From Mauremys mutica (taxonomy: Eukaryota; Chordata; Testudines; Geoemydidae): a stretch of DNA of 64,000 bases. The stretch's first letter is position 1. Each line of letters opens with the position of its first letter. The stretch covers positions 69,918,618 through 69,982,617 of the forward strand of contig NC_059080.1 in assembly GCF_020497125.1 (NCBI RefSeq), written 5' to 3'. The notes below the pieces were generated by a model, which was not told the origin of the DNA, searched no databases, and saw only the letters and a list, made by a program, of their open reading frames with translations. A program made the position numbers and the translations under genes. Shown piece after piece: positions 11,350-24,830 of the stretch.

Positions 11350-14300
11350 TGCCCATGTAGAACCCAACTGAAGCTAGTACGGTTCCTTTTGCTTGCAAGA
11401 TCCACCTGTGTGCAGCTCTTTTCAGGACTGGCGCTGAAAGTAGAAATTCTATGATTGTCTATGTGCCGCTGATTCAGTCATTTGATTTTCTTTTAATGTG
11501 AACATGGTACAATATTTCCAAAAGAATTTGGATTAACAAGGTCTGACTGTTTTTATAATACCACAGAATCAGCTAAGTCACATGCTGCTTGGCATCTGGA
11601 GTCCAGCAATGATTAGTCATATACTCATTGTGGTCATGGTTTTGAAAAGGAATAAAAGTGATGGAGGGATTTGATCATTCAGGATCTCACCCTGCATTCC
11701 TTGCAAACCTCAAACTCACATTGACTTCAGTGAGACATTTGGATGTGCTAAAAAAGCAAGTTCAAGCTCTTAACTAATTAAAATGTACTTCAGAATTATA
11801 AATTAGAAATGCAGAAAACTCGGGGGAGTTTGAAGTTTTGGAAGCTGCACAAACTAGGGCCTGCTTCTATGGAAGCCAATGGCAATGTTGGTCCCACTTT
11901 ACAAATGTTTTGGATTATGCAAAATGATTATGAGTTTTGCAAAACCTCATTTCTCCATAAATTATAAACACATGTTGAGTTTTGTGGAGATTCCATGAAA
12001 AATGTGTTTTTCTTTTTAAAGTAAAGCACGTGTTATGCGATTCACCCGGTGCAAAGGGCTAGCACCAAGGCTTATGCACCACTTGCATCTTCTGAGGAGT
12101 TCAGTGGGATTGAAAGGGTGTGTAGGCCTTGTTCTGACTCTTTGCACGGGGGGGTGAATTTTACCCTAGTATAATTGCGGGATTCGATTGTAAAAATTAC
12201 CTTTGTGAATTTAATTTTTATCTGGTAAGGCACACGGAAATGTAATTTATTTGGCTTAAGAATTGACAAAGGAAAAATGTGATGCAGAATATATACAAGA
12301 GGGAAAAACAGGATCCATGCCAAGTTCCTGCCCCCAGGCATATCAGAACACAATAAAAATCAAAATCAAAACCATCAATCCTGTAAAGACTTATGTGCGT
12401 GCTTAACTTTAAGCATGTGAGTAATCTAATCACATTGACTATTGTCCAATTGCCACCTCAAATGGGTCAACTCGTGTGTAAGCTTAAGAACATGTCCAAG
12501 TGCTTGCATGAGCTGGTCCTAAATAAAAGACTATGAATGGCAGTTAAATTACAAATATCACACAATTAAGTCATAGGGCAGTTCAAAAGGGCTAATAAAA
12601 GCAGACAGTTAATTTGTTGTTATACCAAACAAGATAAAGTCATTAGGACTTATAGCCTATTTATAACTGTCTGTATATACTGTTCACCTCTAGCACAAAG
12701 ATCCACTGTAGTACAATTTACTGACATGAAGAAAATTAACTGCCATTGTTTTTTTTAATAGCCTAGCTTGGCTTTTATAGTAAATATTAGTATTAGCTCT
12801 GCTTCAGACATTTTCCCTAATTTATTTCCTTTTAAATTAAGAGTTCCTAATAATGCTACTGTATCTTCAGTTCACTTTATAGCAGCACACACATAGGCTC
12901 GGATTCATAATTTAAATATGATGGAGTATGTTCTCATAGGCTTTAATCCAAAACTAGTGGAAGCTGATAGGAATCACTTAAGTCCCATTGAAGCCAATAG
13001 ACGTCTTTCCATTGAATTAGATAAGGCCCTTAAACTTCATTGTAACTTCCATCAATGTTTATGTGAATTGTGAGCATACATGCATTTTATTTACATATTT
13101 GATATATCAATATTTTGTATTTAAAGATAATAGATGTTTTGAAAGAAAATCAAACTGTATATGTTTGATTTTTATGCTTTCGTGGTACGTTCCACAAAAA
13201 TATTTCTATTTAATTAAGAGTCAGAGTCTCATGTTGTGCAGCACCTTACTCCATGAAGGATTCCATTGACTTCAGTGGAACTACTCATGGAATGCTACAA
13301 CATTAGAATGGGTATCAGAATCTGGTCCTTGGGTATCATTACCAAGGGAGATTCAGCTATAGGAATATTATTAGATTCTTGTAATAATGGAATATATATT
13401 TAATGTCAATTCTGTTCCTGGCTTTTGGGAGTTTGGGGTTACTGTTTATTTCGGCAACAACCTGACTTGGATTTCAACCTGTCAACTATTTATTAATATA
13501 TTACATCACTTTATAATAAATAATAATAATAATTTGCACTTATTGTATGGTAAACTGCCTGGATTAAATTCATTTCCAATGTCAAGACAAGTCCTTAAAT
13601 ACAATTTCAGACTTGTTTTGAAGCTTTAATCTGATGCAGGCCTGGTGCTCACTCTCTATACATGGGTGAATTTCAGCCTATGTATAAAATGGGTAAAATA
13701 ACATTTGCCTGCCTCATAGATGTATCATGAGACTTAATGTATTTTTGCAAATATGTTTTGAGATCTTCAGCTGAAGATACAATGGTTCAGACTTTCAAAA
13801 AGCAGACTTTTTTGCACATGCAATTTTTCACACAATCTTTGCATATCCAGCACTTAGTATTTGTGCACTGAAGCTATATTTGCTAGTGCAAATTGGACAG
13901 TTGTGTGCACAAATCTAAGTGTGTGCATAAGAACATAAGTGTGAAAAGTACATAGCTGATTAGCAATGATAGAGGCTGTTTTGGAAAATTTGGATGAAAG
14001 GTTGTTTCCAGTGAAAAAGAGAAATGGAGGAATCCAATCCTGATATGGTATGTACTATAAAAAATAACATTTAGGGGATTTCATATTTTTATTTGTTTCT
14101 AAAGTACTTTTACAAAAAGTATCTGAATGTATAATGGGATGCACTAGTTGAGCCAGATTCTGTTCACCTTGCTCCTGCAAATAGTCTTTGGTTTTAATGA
14201 TATTAGAAACATGAGGGAACCAAGTTTTTGGCCCGTTACATGCTTTTTAATATCCTACTCCTAGTTGTAATCTCAGCGCTATGCTGGGCACAGTTTAATC

Positions 14301-16439
14301 ACTCCAGATAACAATAAAAATCCCCCATTCTTTCAATATTAAGTGTTAATTCTTCTGAATTTCTGAGCACCACTTCACCAAAAGGTAGAAGACAACTCTG
14401 GGCATAAAAAATAAGGAGACATCTCTTTCCATGTACACTGTATTCAGTAAACCCTATTTAAATGAAAAAGCACTTTGTCAAGGAGTTTACAGAGAGTGAC
14501 CTGGTCCTATTCAAACTAGCAATAAACATGTTATTCATTCCTCATAATGAATTGGCAGATTATGCTAATTTGAAAAGGAAGCTATCAATTACATTTGCTC
14601 CAGACCATCTCTGTCATTGATTTTGTAATTAATGATGCATGTATGTTTTGGGGAGTGAGACTATTGAGGAGGGAACCTCATGTGCAGAATAAAAATGTTA
14701 CAGTAGCCTAATCAATTAGACATGGTTGACAAAGGATAACACTATCAAGTATTGTGCTTCAGTAATGGTCAAAGAGTCAGAGATAACATATCATGTCTAT
14801 ATTAATCCTCCTACAGGTTAAATGTTATTCACTGTACCAACAGAGTCTATCAGAAAAGCTGTTTGATATCTTTCATGATCATGTGTATTTGATGCTATCT
14901 TGAAACATACTTGTTTTGTTCTCTGAAAAAGACATTCATAATGATGCAGTACATGGTGAGAAGATCATTTGTCATTATGTGTGTTGAATAACAGGCTTGA
15001 ATGCCATGTTGCATGTGATGTTTAAAGAACAAATATTACACTGGGATCTAAATTAAGCTATTTTTAACTGTAAAGAAGATGCGCATACTTCCAAAGTGGA
15101 CTGAGCTTATGGTATGACTTGTGTACATGTTTACCATTCTTTGCTATGGCAGAGGTCATCACTCTGAGGCTAAATGGCCAAAATGGTAATTTATGTGGAT
15201 GTTTTGGAATATTTATGTTCAGATTGATGGTGAGATTTAAACAGAGCATTTATCCATAAATTTCATCTACTAATCAGATCTGAATCCTAGGGCAAAACTT
15301 CGTTACAAGTTTTGGACTTGATCCTTCAAGCTTTAATCCTGACTAAATATGGTGCACCTTTGACTTCATTACAGATAGTCATATGAGTAAGAATGAGTCA
15401 TGTGAGTAAAAGATGCAGGGGCATGCTTATGTAGAAAAATAAAGATCCTGGAAAGCAATATTTATATATAAGGCTTGGAGGCATCATCAGAGTTCACTTA
15501 CCTAGTTCTCAGATCATTCATAGAATTCTCCAGGGTAGATAAGACTTGAATTTTTAATGAAAAATATGGCAGAAAAAAAATCCTTAAACCAACATACCCA
15601 CCCACACACTTTGTAGATCTTTGTATGTCACCATGAACCATCTAACCACCATTAGCATTAAAAAACTGGTTGCAACACATGAAAAGTAAAATGCAGTTGC
15701 ATGGTATTCACATGCTAACTATGCTTTGCAAACCACACAAACCTGCTCATCAGTCTTTCCTGTAGGAAAACCACAAACACTGAAAAAACATCAAAAAAGA
15801 TGCATGTAAACTTCAGGAAAAGGTGATCCCTTTCCAATCTTTTGACTTTGCTCTATACTGTTAACATTCTGTTGTACAGAAGCACAGGGATCCTGGCTTC
15901 TTTAAAGATGCCATTTGTAGTCAGTTTAGATTGTTGAACAAGTACTATTCTGACTTTCTGCTTGTTCTGACTTTCTGCTTGTTCACTATGAAAATCTGGA
16001 CTTCAGTTAATCCAACTGGTGGAGCCTTTAACCATGTATTTTAAAAAGAATTGGCATAACCTTCAAGATAATATTCTGGGCCCAAGTCCCCACTCACTTT
16101 AACACAAATCAGAAGTAACTTCAGTGGATCCAATGGAGTTATGTGGGTGTACAACTGATGGAAGTAGAAGGGGAATCAGGCCTACAAACACTAATTGATT
16201 CAGGCTACAGTTTTAGTGTAACAACCTTAATATTTTTCAGTGACTCACAAAAATATTTTTTTTGCAGCCTACAATAGCGTTCATCACCATACCCTCACAT
16301 TTCTTCAACTTGATGATAACAGCAATATTGTACAGTAAGCAGATGAGTTCCAGAGAAATATTTCAGGTATTGTGAAGGTATAATGTGTATTGGAATGTCT
16401 TGCACGTGAGAATGATAATAAAATGTCCAGGGATGCTAT
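11350..16439. other. Gene-free AT-rich sequence
   Basis: About 5 kb without a recognisable gene or full element. Short half-palindromes with the CATTGACTTC core occur at about 11718, 12972 and 13263. An (AAT)n tract lies at about 13514-13533. A tandem repeat of TGTTCTGACTTTCTGCT-like units lies at about 15949-15985. ORFs are at most 93 codons and show no domain. Confidence 0.5.
13250..13293. repeat. Short palindrome with CATTGACTTC core
   Basis: CTCCATGAAGGATTCCATTG, then ACTTCAGTGGAACTACTCAT followed by GGAA, forms a hairpin centred on CCATTGACTTCAGTGG. It is the same core as at 1932 and belongs to the dispersed hairpin set. Confidence 0.45.
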
Positions 16440-17400
16440 TCTTTTCAGATACAAAGGTCTAGATTCACAAAAATACTTAGGCCGTCACTTTAGGAGCCTA
16501 AACCCAAAATTTAGATTTTCAAAACAGCTGCTCCCCAACCCTGAAGGCACCTCAATTCCCTAGGTGCCTGAATTTCCATCAATAAAGTCCTGAAAAAATC
16601 TGCCAGTGGGCACATGCAAAGCCAATTAAATCAAGCAGAATTCATTAACTAGGCATTTCCCCTCCTATCTCACCTGTGGGATCTAACCCATTAGGAAGGG
16701 ACTAGAGAGAGTTCTCAAAGGCCACCTAAGACAGCAAACCTATGAGATCAGGCCCCGCATAAAACAGTCAGAGGTGATTCCCACTAACCCAATTGTCAGA
16801 GCACTCACATGGGAGACACCAGTTCAAATCTCTTCTCTGCCTGTTATGGAGCAGGGACTTGAATCTAGGTCCCCATATAGCGAGAGAGTAGGGTATTCTG
16901 GAGGTTAAGTGTCTCCTGTTGGAGCTGTACTACATTTGTATAAGTAATTATTCATTATGCGAGAGAACGACTCTATAGCCTGGTGGTCAGGACATTTTCC
17001 TGGAGATGGGAGACCTAGGTTCCAATGGGTGTTCTGAATACTGAGCAAAACTTCCCTCTTCCACATTTTTTTGCCAGAAAGGGCTTAGGTGCCTAATTCC
17101 AAGAGATGGTTCAGAGCTGTGAATCATGAATGGCAGGAAGAACCTGCTTCTGACCCAGAGTTAGATGCCTAACTTTCTGATGGTGCATGGCTTAGCCCAC
17201 ACCCCTCTCCTTTTCATTTCCTCTGGCTAGCCTAGGTGGCTCCCCACTCAGTATGTGGGCTTCTGGGAATCCCATTCTTAGGCACCTAATTCTCTCCATG
17301 CATTGTATAAGGAACTTGGGTGCCCAAGTCAGGGCTGAGAATCCACTGGGCAGCAGAGCACCTAAAGTTAGGCATTGAAACGCTGAGCCGAAGTCCCTTT
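16440..17400. repeat. Old interspersed repeats with tRNA-like segments
   Basis: Motifs such as CTTAGGTGCCTAA-like blocks (16480-16570, 17090-17100, 17275-17290) recur. Two tRNA-like pieces occur: AATTGTCAGAGCACTCACAT followed by GGGAGACACCAGTTCAAATC (16793-16832), and GGTGGTCAGGACATTTTCCT followed by GGAGATGGGAGACCTAGGTTC (16982-17022). They resemble box A and box B spacing of RNA polymerase III SINEs. I cannot name the family and see no functional tRNA. Confidence 0.4.
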
Positions 17401-20400
17401 TATCCCCAAATTAGCGTTCACAGTACTTAATGCTTTTTATGTGACAAAGGCATAGGAACTGATTTACATTTGCTTAACCTGAACTTTAACGGATTGGATC
17501 CAAATGAGAATTAAAGTCAAATGTTTCCCAGTTTCTACAGTCCTAATACAGCTAATACATTATTAGCTTCATTGAAAGCAGGGTTTTTTAACTTTGCAAT
17601 CTGCCATCCTTCAAACATTATTTTGCTAGTGTACATTATATTCCTGTTGCCTAACCCGTAGTTCCAACTGACATCCTACAGTAGGTACTAGAAATATGAG
17701 AGAGTGGAAGGGAGATTTCACTTTTAAATGTGGCACAGAAGCTTAAAGTGGAGCAGGAAATGAGACTGTATTTAGCCAAACTCTGAGGAAATCCCTTCCT
17801 ATTACTCAGAAGGATACAGCAATGAGGTTCAAGGTAATAATTCCTTCTACCTGCACATATATTTGTCCTGTGAAGTGCTGTATTAACAGCTACCGACTCA
17901 ATTAGATCTCATAAAGCAGCCTAGTAACCTAATTAAACTTTATGGGGAAAGAAATAAAACAGACAAGATAAACACCATCAAAAGGAAGAGAAGGCTTTAA
18001 TTATTGGAGAGGCTGTTCAAAGGGTTCCCCCCTCTCACCAGTACTGCCACATTAGCCATTTCATGGACAAATTCCCACCTCAGCACAATGCCAGCGCAGC
18101 TCCCAGCTCCATGGAGCAAGTTTGTAAACCTTTGTCAAGCAGTTTCACATGAGCTCTGGACTATTTAGGTTTCCTTAACAACGTGTTTATTAAAGTTAGA
18201 TAAATCCATTCTTGAACTTCTGAAGCAAACAAAGTAGTTGAGCTCAAGTCTCAATTTTCACTATAAATAACTTCAAGCTCCAGTTGTAATGCCTGTATTT
18301 AGTTCCCAGCAGGTCTTTGATCTTAAGTATAGAAAATGAGCACATTTTTAAAAAAATACCTAAAGTATTACTATACAGGCAGGAAAACAAGTGGGTGGAT
18401 GATTGTGTTCTATGCATATTTATTTTACCCTACTATATGGTACATGCTTTATGGGCCTGAACCAAAGCCCATTGAAGTCACTGATTTAGAAGAGCACTGG
18501 ATCCAGCCTTACAAGATATTTTCACCTCTATTTGGCACTGTAGTTTGCTTGTTCAAGTGTTCTTCTTTTCTCATATATTGAGATCAAGTCGGATTACAAT
18601 AATGCAGCTTTCTGTGCTTTCCGTATTGAATGCCTTTCCAGGAGCTATGCATTAGCTCAACCAGACGTTAGGGGCTTGGTGCATGAACCACCGTGTGAAA
18701 TTCTATGGCCTGTGCTATGCAGGCGTTCAGACTTGATTATCAGAATGGGCCCTTCTGCCTCCAAATTTTTGAATCTACAAATCCTACACTGGCCAAGAAC
18801 CCAGAATATTTCAGCTCCTGGAATTTTTTTTAAATACCTCCACAGTCTGTGTCACTTTCACTACCTAAAATGTTGATGGCAATCAAAGTCCAATCCTTCT
18901 GTCTCCACATTCCTTTTTAATCATTTATTTTACTTCAATACACTCATGTTTTCTCTCATGAAGATTATCCTGAGTTCTATACTTTTCTTCTCTTTTTTGT
19001 TATTTGATTTCTTTCTTTGTTAAGAAAATGATTATTTTCCCTGCTTTTTTTCTAAATTTAATCAATTTCATTTTCAAGTTAGAACAATGAATATTTTTGA
19101 CTTCCAAGTTCATTTAGTCTTTGCAGCGGCTATTACTACTTCTGTAGTTGCAGCTCTTACTCCTGAAAGCTTGAGATACTCTAAACAGATTCTTAGCTCA
19201 TGAATATTAAAAGCCTAAATACTTTTCTTGAAAACAACAAAAATCCTAATCTAAGGTGAGGTAAATGGGCAAGCAGGGTATATTTTTCAGATTATTATCA
19301 CTGTACCAGCCAATTAGCATTCTGGAATCTAAAACATCTGTTAAAAAAAATCTAATTGTTAATTTTTTTTAATTGTATAAACACAGTATGAGAAAAACAT
19401 GTCTACAATAACAATTTAAATTCTGCACTGTGCAATCCCAGGTCCAATCCTCTCAACAATTATGCATGTGAGTAAATTTACACATTTCATAGATGTTGCT
19501 AGTACATACATGAGGCAGACAGATGATACATAGAGACCAGCTAAACTGATACATCCAGCACAGCACATAAGGCCTTCTTCATGTGGAATGAGATAACTCT
19601 CACTGGCTAAAATATTGGTGGAATTGAAATAGCCTTAAAACCACACACATCTATGCAGTGCAGTGTTTGTTCTACGTAATATCCAAACAGATCCTGTTAC
19701 TTTTAGCATTCAGGTTAATAGTTTGATGTAAGTGCTATTTTAAGAACATTTATTCTGTGTTTTTCTCTTTCGTCATGCTGTTCTGACCCTGTCACTTTTC
19801 CAATGGAAATATTTTTCACATTTGATACTGATCATTGCTAAACCACTTTCCCAGTAACTGCTGCAGTCTTGTACTCATTAAATTTTGGATCAAGATCATT
19901 GCAGGTTTTGCCCACACATTGTTCCTTGCATCCTATATTTTGATACTGAATATCATAACCATGTATATGGAATAAATATTAGGTTTTGCCTTATACTGTC
20001 ATTCTTGCTTGTAGCAGAATACTAGCATTGGTCAATACTCAGAATTGCTGTTTCATGGAAATTCCAACATTTTTTAATTTCCTTATGTTAAAAATGTTTT
20101 AAACATTGTTGAATCAGCATTTTGGGGTGGAAAACTGTTTCTGTCCAAAAATTTGTGAGCAGATCTAGTGAGTATATAATCTTTTCAAATCACACATCTC
20201 CTTGAATCACAATAGAGCACACCTATTGTGACAGTATAAGAGAATCCCTTAAGCCTCTACATGGGCTACCCAGCTTTTGGGTTAGGGCTATAGGATCCAG
20301 TGGAGGTGACTTGCCCTCTTACTTGCTTCCTGGAGCACACAAGGGTTCAGGAAGGGTGACAAATAAGCAGAGGCTATGCTATACAAACCTTTTCCCGCTC

Positions 20401-20481
20401 ACTGGCCATAGCAACTGAGCCAGCACAAAAAGAGTGGTAATTTTCAGTTGATGAAGGAGCAAAGAGGAAAAGAATCATGAC
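17401..20481. other. Gene-free AT-rich sequence
   Basis: About 3 kb with nothing I recognise apart from homopolymer and AT-rich patches and a half-palindrome at about 18462-18480 (CCAAAGCCCATTGAAGTCA). The 81-codon ORF at 18336-18581 runs through that half-palindrome and shows no domain. Confidence 0.5.
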
Positions 20482-20484
20482 TAG

Positions 20485-21060
20485 AGGGCTTGTCTACATG
20501 GGAAACTCAGAAAACTTAATCTGAATTAACTACAGGTGTGAATTTAAAGTGGATTGGTTAAACTGCATTAAATCCCTGTGCTAGCACTCGTATTCAGAAT
20601 TAAAATGGCCTTAATTCATTTTAGCTTAATTCACTTTGGAAATGAATTAAGACCACTTTAATTTTGAATAAGAATGTGCACATGTGGTCTTAATCCACTT
20701 TAAATTCATGTCTTTTGTTAATTTGGGTACATTTTTCTGAGGGCTTATCTACATTACTCACTGGATCGACAAGCAGTGATCAATCCAGCGGGGGGTTGAT
20801 TTATCATGTCTAGTCTAGACACGATAAATCAACTGCTGAGCACTCTCCCATCAATTCTGGTACTCCACCAGAGAGTGGGCGAGAGGCATAGGCAGAGTCG
20901 ACGGGAGAGCATCAGCCGTGAAATGAAGACACTGCGATAAGTAGATCTAAGTACGTTGACTTCAGCTACATTATTCACATCGCTAAAGTTGCAAAACTTA
21001 GATCTATTCCCCACCCTCTAGTGTAGACCAGGCCTGAGTTTCCCCATGTAGACAAATCCT
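20485..21060. mobile_element. MITE interrupted by a second MITE
   Basis: Outer element: left end AGGGCTTGTCTACATGGG, right end (read inward) AGGATTTGTCTACATGGGG, with target duplication TAG (20482-20484 and 21061-21063). Its interior has AATTAA- and TTTAATCCACTTTAAA-type inverted repeats. The 294-bp element at 20741-21034 splits it close to its right terminus. Because the outer ends are inverted copies, its left end (CATGGGAAACTCAGAAAAC) shows what the right end looked like before the inner insertion, and the two agree. Superfamily inferred as PIF/Harbinger-like from the 3-bp TSD. Confidence 0.75.
20741..21034. mobile_element. Nested Harbinger-like MITE, 294 bp
   Basis: Flanked by TGA on both sides (20738-20740, 21035-21037). 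The ends are GGGCTTATCTACATTAC and, read inward from the right, GGCCTGGTCTACACTAG. The centre carries the palindrome ATCATGTCTAGTCTAGACAC. It is the same family, in opposite orientation, as 56803-57091, which shares the TCTAGACGCGATATATC-type centre, the GTCGACGGGAG block and the CTTCAGCTAC block. Non-coding. Confidence 0.8.
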
Positions 21061-21088
21061 TAGTTGTATGTGTTTGAGCCAACCACAA

Positions 21089-21089
21089 A

Positions 21090-21123
<34 letters not shown>

Positions 21124-21128
21124 GAGAG
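21089..21128. repeat. (TC)n(AC)n compound microsatellite
   Basis: About 9 TC units followed by about 9 AC units, then AGAGAGCGCGC. It has the same layout as the tract at 4430. The short ORFs across it are artefacts. Confidence 0.9.
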
Positions 21129-21200
21129 CGCGCACTCCTGGACTGGTGTGTTTAAATGCCATTACTTCTTCAGGTCTGAGTCTAAAATCACAATCTAGCC

Positions 21201-21511
21201 CAGGGGACAGCAATCTTTCAGAAGTGGTGTGCCGAGTTTCCATTTATTCACTCTAATTTAAGGTTTTGCATGCCAGTAATACATTTTAATGTTTTTAGAA
21301 GGTCTCTTTCTATAAATCTATAAAATATAACTAAACTATTGATGAAGATGAAGTAAATAAGGCTTTTAAAATGTTTAAGAAGCTTCATTTAAAATTAAAT
21401 TAAAATTCAGAACCCCCCGGACCGGTGGCCAGGACCCAGGCAGTGTGAGTGCCACTGAAAATCAGCTTGTGTGCCACCTTTGGCACGCGTGCCATAGGTT
21501 GCCTACCCCTG
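21201..21511. mobile_element. Non-autonomous hAT element, 311 bp
   Basis: Ends CAGGGGACAGCAATC and, read inward from the right, CAGGGGTAGGCAACC, with a perfect 8-bp duplication ATCTAGCC (21193-21200 and 21512-21519). The interior is AT-rich with a GC-rich right end that includes TTTGGCACGCG, shared with the hAT MITE at 5199. No coding capacity. Confidence 0.9.
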
Positions 21512-21519
21512 ATCTAGCC

Positions 21520-22364
21520 CTTAGTACAGTTAGACCTTAATTCTGCTCTGACAATAAATTTCTGTAAATTAGGAGGTCAGTGGAAAGCAATCAATGATGA
21601 TCTTCATATGGCCTTTGGTAACTTAGCTACATCATTTATTCAGAGGATAGATTTCTTGGGGTCTGTAGGATCTTCTGGAAATAAATTCACAATGAAAGGA
21701 ATACTATCACATTTTCTGATCTGTTCTTCTCCTGGGCAATTCAAAAGATTTTTTGGCTTGCTCTATAATATAGAAGAGGTACCCTCTCTGTCTGAGCTGT
21801 TCTGTCAGCTGTTGTTTGTTGCAGGTTTCCCCACTGCTGAAGTTATGTCTGGTTCTTAGACCCTACATTAAAATAGTGGGACATTTGGTATGGAAGGTAC
21901 AGCATGAAGTCCAGTTAAGGTACAGGTGAGCAGCTGTTGGTTTATTAACAGAACAATTTCTATTAGACCATAACATCCCATTGAAGTCAGTAGCAAATCA
22001 CCCCTTTATATCAGTGGTGCAGGACATTGCCCAAGTTGGGGTTCACATAAAGGCAGTGACAGGATGTATGTTATTGTTAATACATAACATTTTTCAAAAT
22101 TCTTCTTTAACCTTTACCTCATATAATGAGAATGTGGTTTATGGAGTAAAGTCAGTCCATGTGTAAGTGGATGTATGAGTATTTCTTCAATGCACTTGCA
22201 CTCACACAAACCAGGATTGAATTTGAACCCAATAATTTCCGGCATATCTAGGGTTCATGCTGAAGTTGCATTGATTTTTCCCTTTGAAATTTTGCATAGG
22301 ATAGGGCCACATAAGTCTCTATAGCTGTACCTTGCTATTTGAGACAGTATCTGCCATTAAAAAC
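21520..22364. other. Gene-free sequence
   Basis: No recognisable coding or repeat structure, except a short TCCCATTGAAGTCAGTAG fragment (about 21977) of the hairpin core type. Confidence 0.45.
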
Positions 22365-22445
22365 TGACCTGAAGAAGAGCTTGAAAACCTGTCTCTTTCA
22401 CCGGTTGGTCCAATAAAAGATATTACTCATCCTGTCTCATGAAAC
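22365..22445. repeat. Interspersed repeat fragment, unnamed
   Basis: Contains GACCTGAAGAAGAGCTTG and then CACCGGTTGGTCCAATAAAA with GATATTACTCATCC. This string pattern recurs widely in amniote genomes as part of an old interspersed repeat; I recall the pattern but cannot name the family. Its boundaries are not visible. Confidence 0.4.
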
Positions 22446-22659
22446 ATTAAGACTGGGATTTTCCAAGGGGCCAATGGGTGTTGAATGCCAGCTCCCATTT
22501 TTAAACACCTAATTCATCTTTGGGCATCCCAACCTAAGTTTATTACAAGTGAGGATTAGTTGTGCTAAACTGGGGCCTGAGCCTGCAAGGGGCTCTATAC
22601 TGTGCTTAGTGCTAGTTTCACTACTTCCCTCGTGCTGACAAGTGTACCAGAGCAGGATA

Positions 22660-22807
22660 CAGGACCGGCTCTACCATTTTTGCCACCCCAAGCAAAAAAG
22701 AAAAAGCCTCCCAGACTGTGCTGCCCCAAGAATGGATGGAGTGCCACCCCTTAGCATGTGTCTCCCCAGGCACATGCTTCCTCCACCGGTGCCTGGAGCC
22801 AGCCCTG
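22660..22807. mobile_element. Short non-autonomous hAT element, 148 bp
   Basis: Ends CAGGACCGGCTC and, read inward from the right, CAGGGCTGGCTCCAGGC. The flanks GCAGGATA (22652-22659) and CCAGGGTA (22808-22815) match at 6 of 8 bases, consistent with an aged duplication. The interior TTTTGCCACCCCAAGCA matches the GGGGCGGCAAAA part of the element at 46726, so both belong to one family. Confidence 0.7.
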
Positions 22808-22815
22808 CCAGGGTA

Positions 22816-24524
22816 CACAGAAGGGTAAAATTACACATCACTTCTACTTACATTTAAAGATGGTCTTGACATAATTCGTTGGTTTTCTCCACAGATCCTC
22901 TGAATATCCAATCATATGGCCTGGGGAGAAGCCAAGGGCAAATTGCACAGGCATGTGATCTGGCCCACTTTCTCCCATCTCAGAAGGAGGTAATCTGCAT
23001 TCATCAGCAGAGCGAGGGTATGAAAGGCTTTTGATTTGAATTGGATACTATTGTCTTGCCCTGGACTACAGTATTGGGGAGTGGTGGGGTCCTTTGATCC
23101 AATCAGGCATTTGTCTCACACTCCCTTCTTGTCTAGAAGGGCAGCAATCCATGTTAACATGTTAATTTATAATAATGACACTAATAAAATGTGTGAAAAC
23201 GTAAGCAAAAAAAAGGGATGTAGAACAGGACACTAATGAACAAGTAGGACTGCAATATGCGTCATTCAGGATTTGGAGAACATACACAGTAAATGGGAAA
23301 AATAGTTTCAGGAATAAATCAAAGGCTGTGCTAGTATCTGCCATGCACCTCCTTGCTGAATATAGTTATAATATAGACAGCTCTCTTCAGAAAAGTAAAC
23401 AGATGGTTCCATTCCATTTCAAATTTTATTAATGGTATTTGCGCACTAGTATTATCACAAAGATGAAAAAGGTGGTTTTTTGTATGTATGTATTTTTAAT
23501 CTAAATAATTTTCAGGGAACCTGTTTCTGTTTGTCTTTCAGCAGCTTGAATAAAATACACATATAATCCGTTGTTCTTGAGGAATGTGTCCTTCCGTTTT
23601 GCAGAGAAACAGGAATTATTGCTTATGAAAAGCAACAGACAAGAAGAAAGAACAAAAGAATATCATGATTGCTTAGAACTTGATTATTATCAGCAGATAA
23701 CAATTCCTTTGTTAAGGGTAGCTTGCAGTGGATGTTAACCACAATAGTTAACAATTTCAAGGTAATTATTAATGGTTTAAAGCAGTTAGATGACCATTAT
23801 ATAGCTTAATTTTTTTTTTACATAAATAGCTTGGAAATCATACATTTTTTCCCCTCACTTTGGCTAGTGAAGGTATCTGCCTTTAAGATTAATTCAACCT
23901 ATTTCTTTTCTAAACATTGTAAATAACTACACACACAAACGGTTGTATCTTTAAAGCTCGAAGATGTGGATGAAGAAGCAAAATTGAACAAGAAGAAAGA
24001 AAATGAAAAGGAAGATCTTGCTCCAAATTACAAAAGTATCTGTCTGACTTAAATAATTCAAATGTGTATTATTTGGGGGGCAATGCAAGAGCCTAAAATC
24101 TACATTTAAACACTTATTTTGCCTGAGACTAACGATGTAAATGCTGCATATCGAGAAGAGCATCCCCATATCACTTTGACCTTCATAAAGAAGCAAATTT
24201 TATGATATATACATATTAGCTTTCTCCTTGCCCCCTCAAAAAACAAAACAGGAAAGGGGTATCCTTAATAAAGGGGGATTAGTTTCAAATCTAAGCTGCT
24301 TTTTCAGAAAAGAGTGACACTGAAGGAGTCATGTAAAAATCAAACCCTCTCACTTATCTTGTGACCAAATTTTGCCTTCTGATATTTGGGTATGAATCTC
24401 TGTGGGCTTAGAGGCTGTCCATTGGTGCAGTTATGCTGGTGAATTCCACCCACAGAGAGTCAGAACACGAAGATATCCCTGAACTTAGCTACTAACAATA
24501 CATTATACTTTGTGTTTCTATACC
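22816..24524. other. Gene-free AT-rich sequence
   Basis: No exon, RNA gene or element boundary recognised. Several A/T homopolymer runs, for example at about 23810. Confidence 0.5.
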
Positions 24525-24830
24525 ACTGCCTTTCATCATTGGATCTTAAAAAATTTCGCACACATTAATTTAAACCTCACAACACCCCTTTGAGATTAGT
24601 ATTATTCCCATTGCAAGAACAAAGAAAGTAAAGCCAGTTTCTGCAAAATGCTGAACATCCTCAACTCTCACTACCATCACTGGGAAATGAGGACCCTCAA
24701 TATTTTGCAGGGTCAACCCTAAGTGACTTGCCAGAGGTGACACAGAATACTACAGGCAGCTCCAACAGTGGAACCCAGAATTCCAGAATCTAGTCCTCTG
24801 CACTAACTCTTAGGCAATGTTTCTCATGAT
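24525..24830 (-). repeat. Ancient MIR/L3-like repeat remnant
   Basis: Contains ATTAGTATTATTCCCATT at about 24596 and AAGTGACTTGCCAGAGGTGA with CACAG at about 24720. These are the reverse-strand hallmarks of old SINE/LINE remnants (CCCATTTTACAGATG... AAGTGACTTGCCCAAGGTCACACAG). It ends near TCTAGTCCTCTGCACTAAC. The class assignment is by motif memory only. Confidence 0.5.

Noticed and set aside
16978..17030. Possible tRNA gene
   Set aside because: Box A- and box B-like text is present, but no cloverleaf with acceptor stem can be drawn; a SINE remnant is more likely.
18336..18581. 81-codon ORF with hydrophobic stretches, possible small membrane protein
   Set aside because: It runs through a half-palindromic repeat and has no homology that I recognise and no exon signals.
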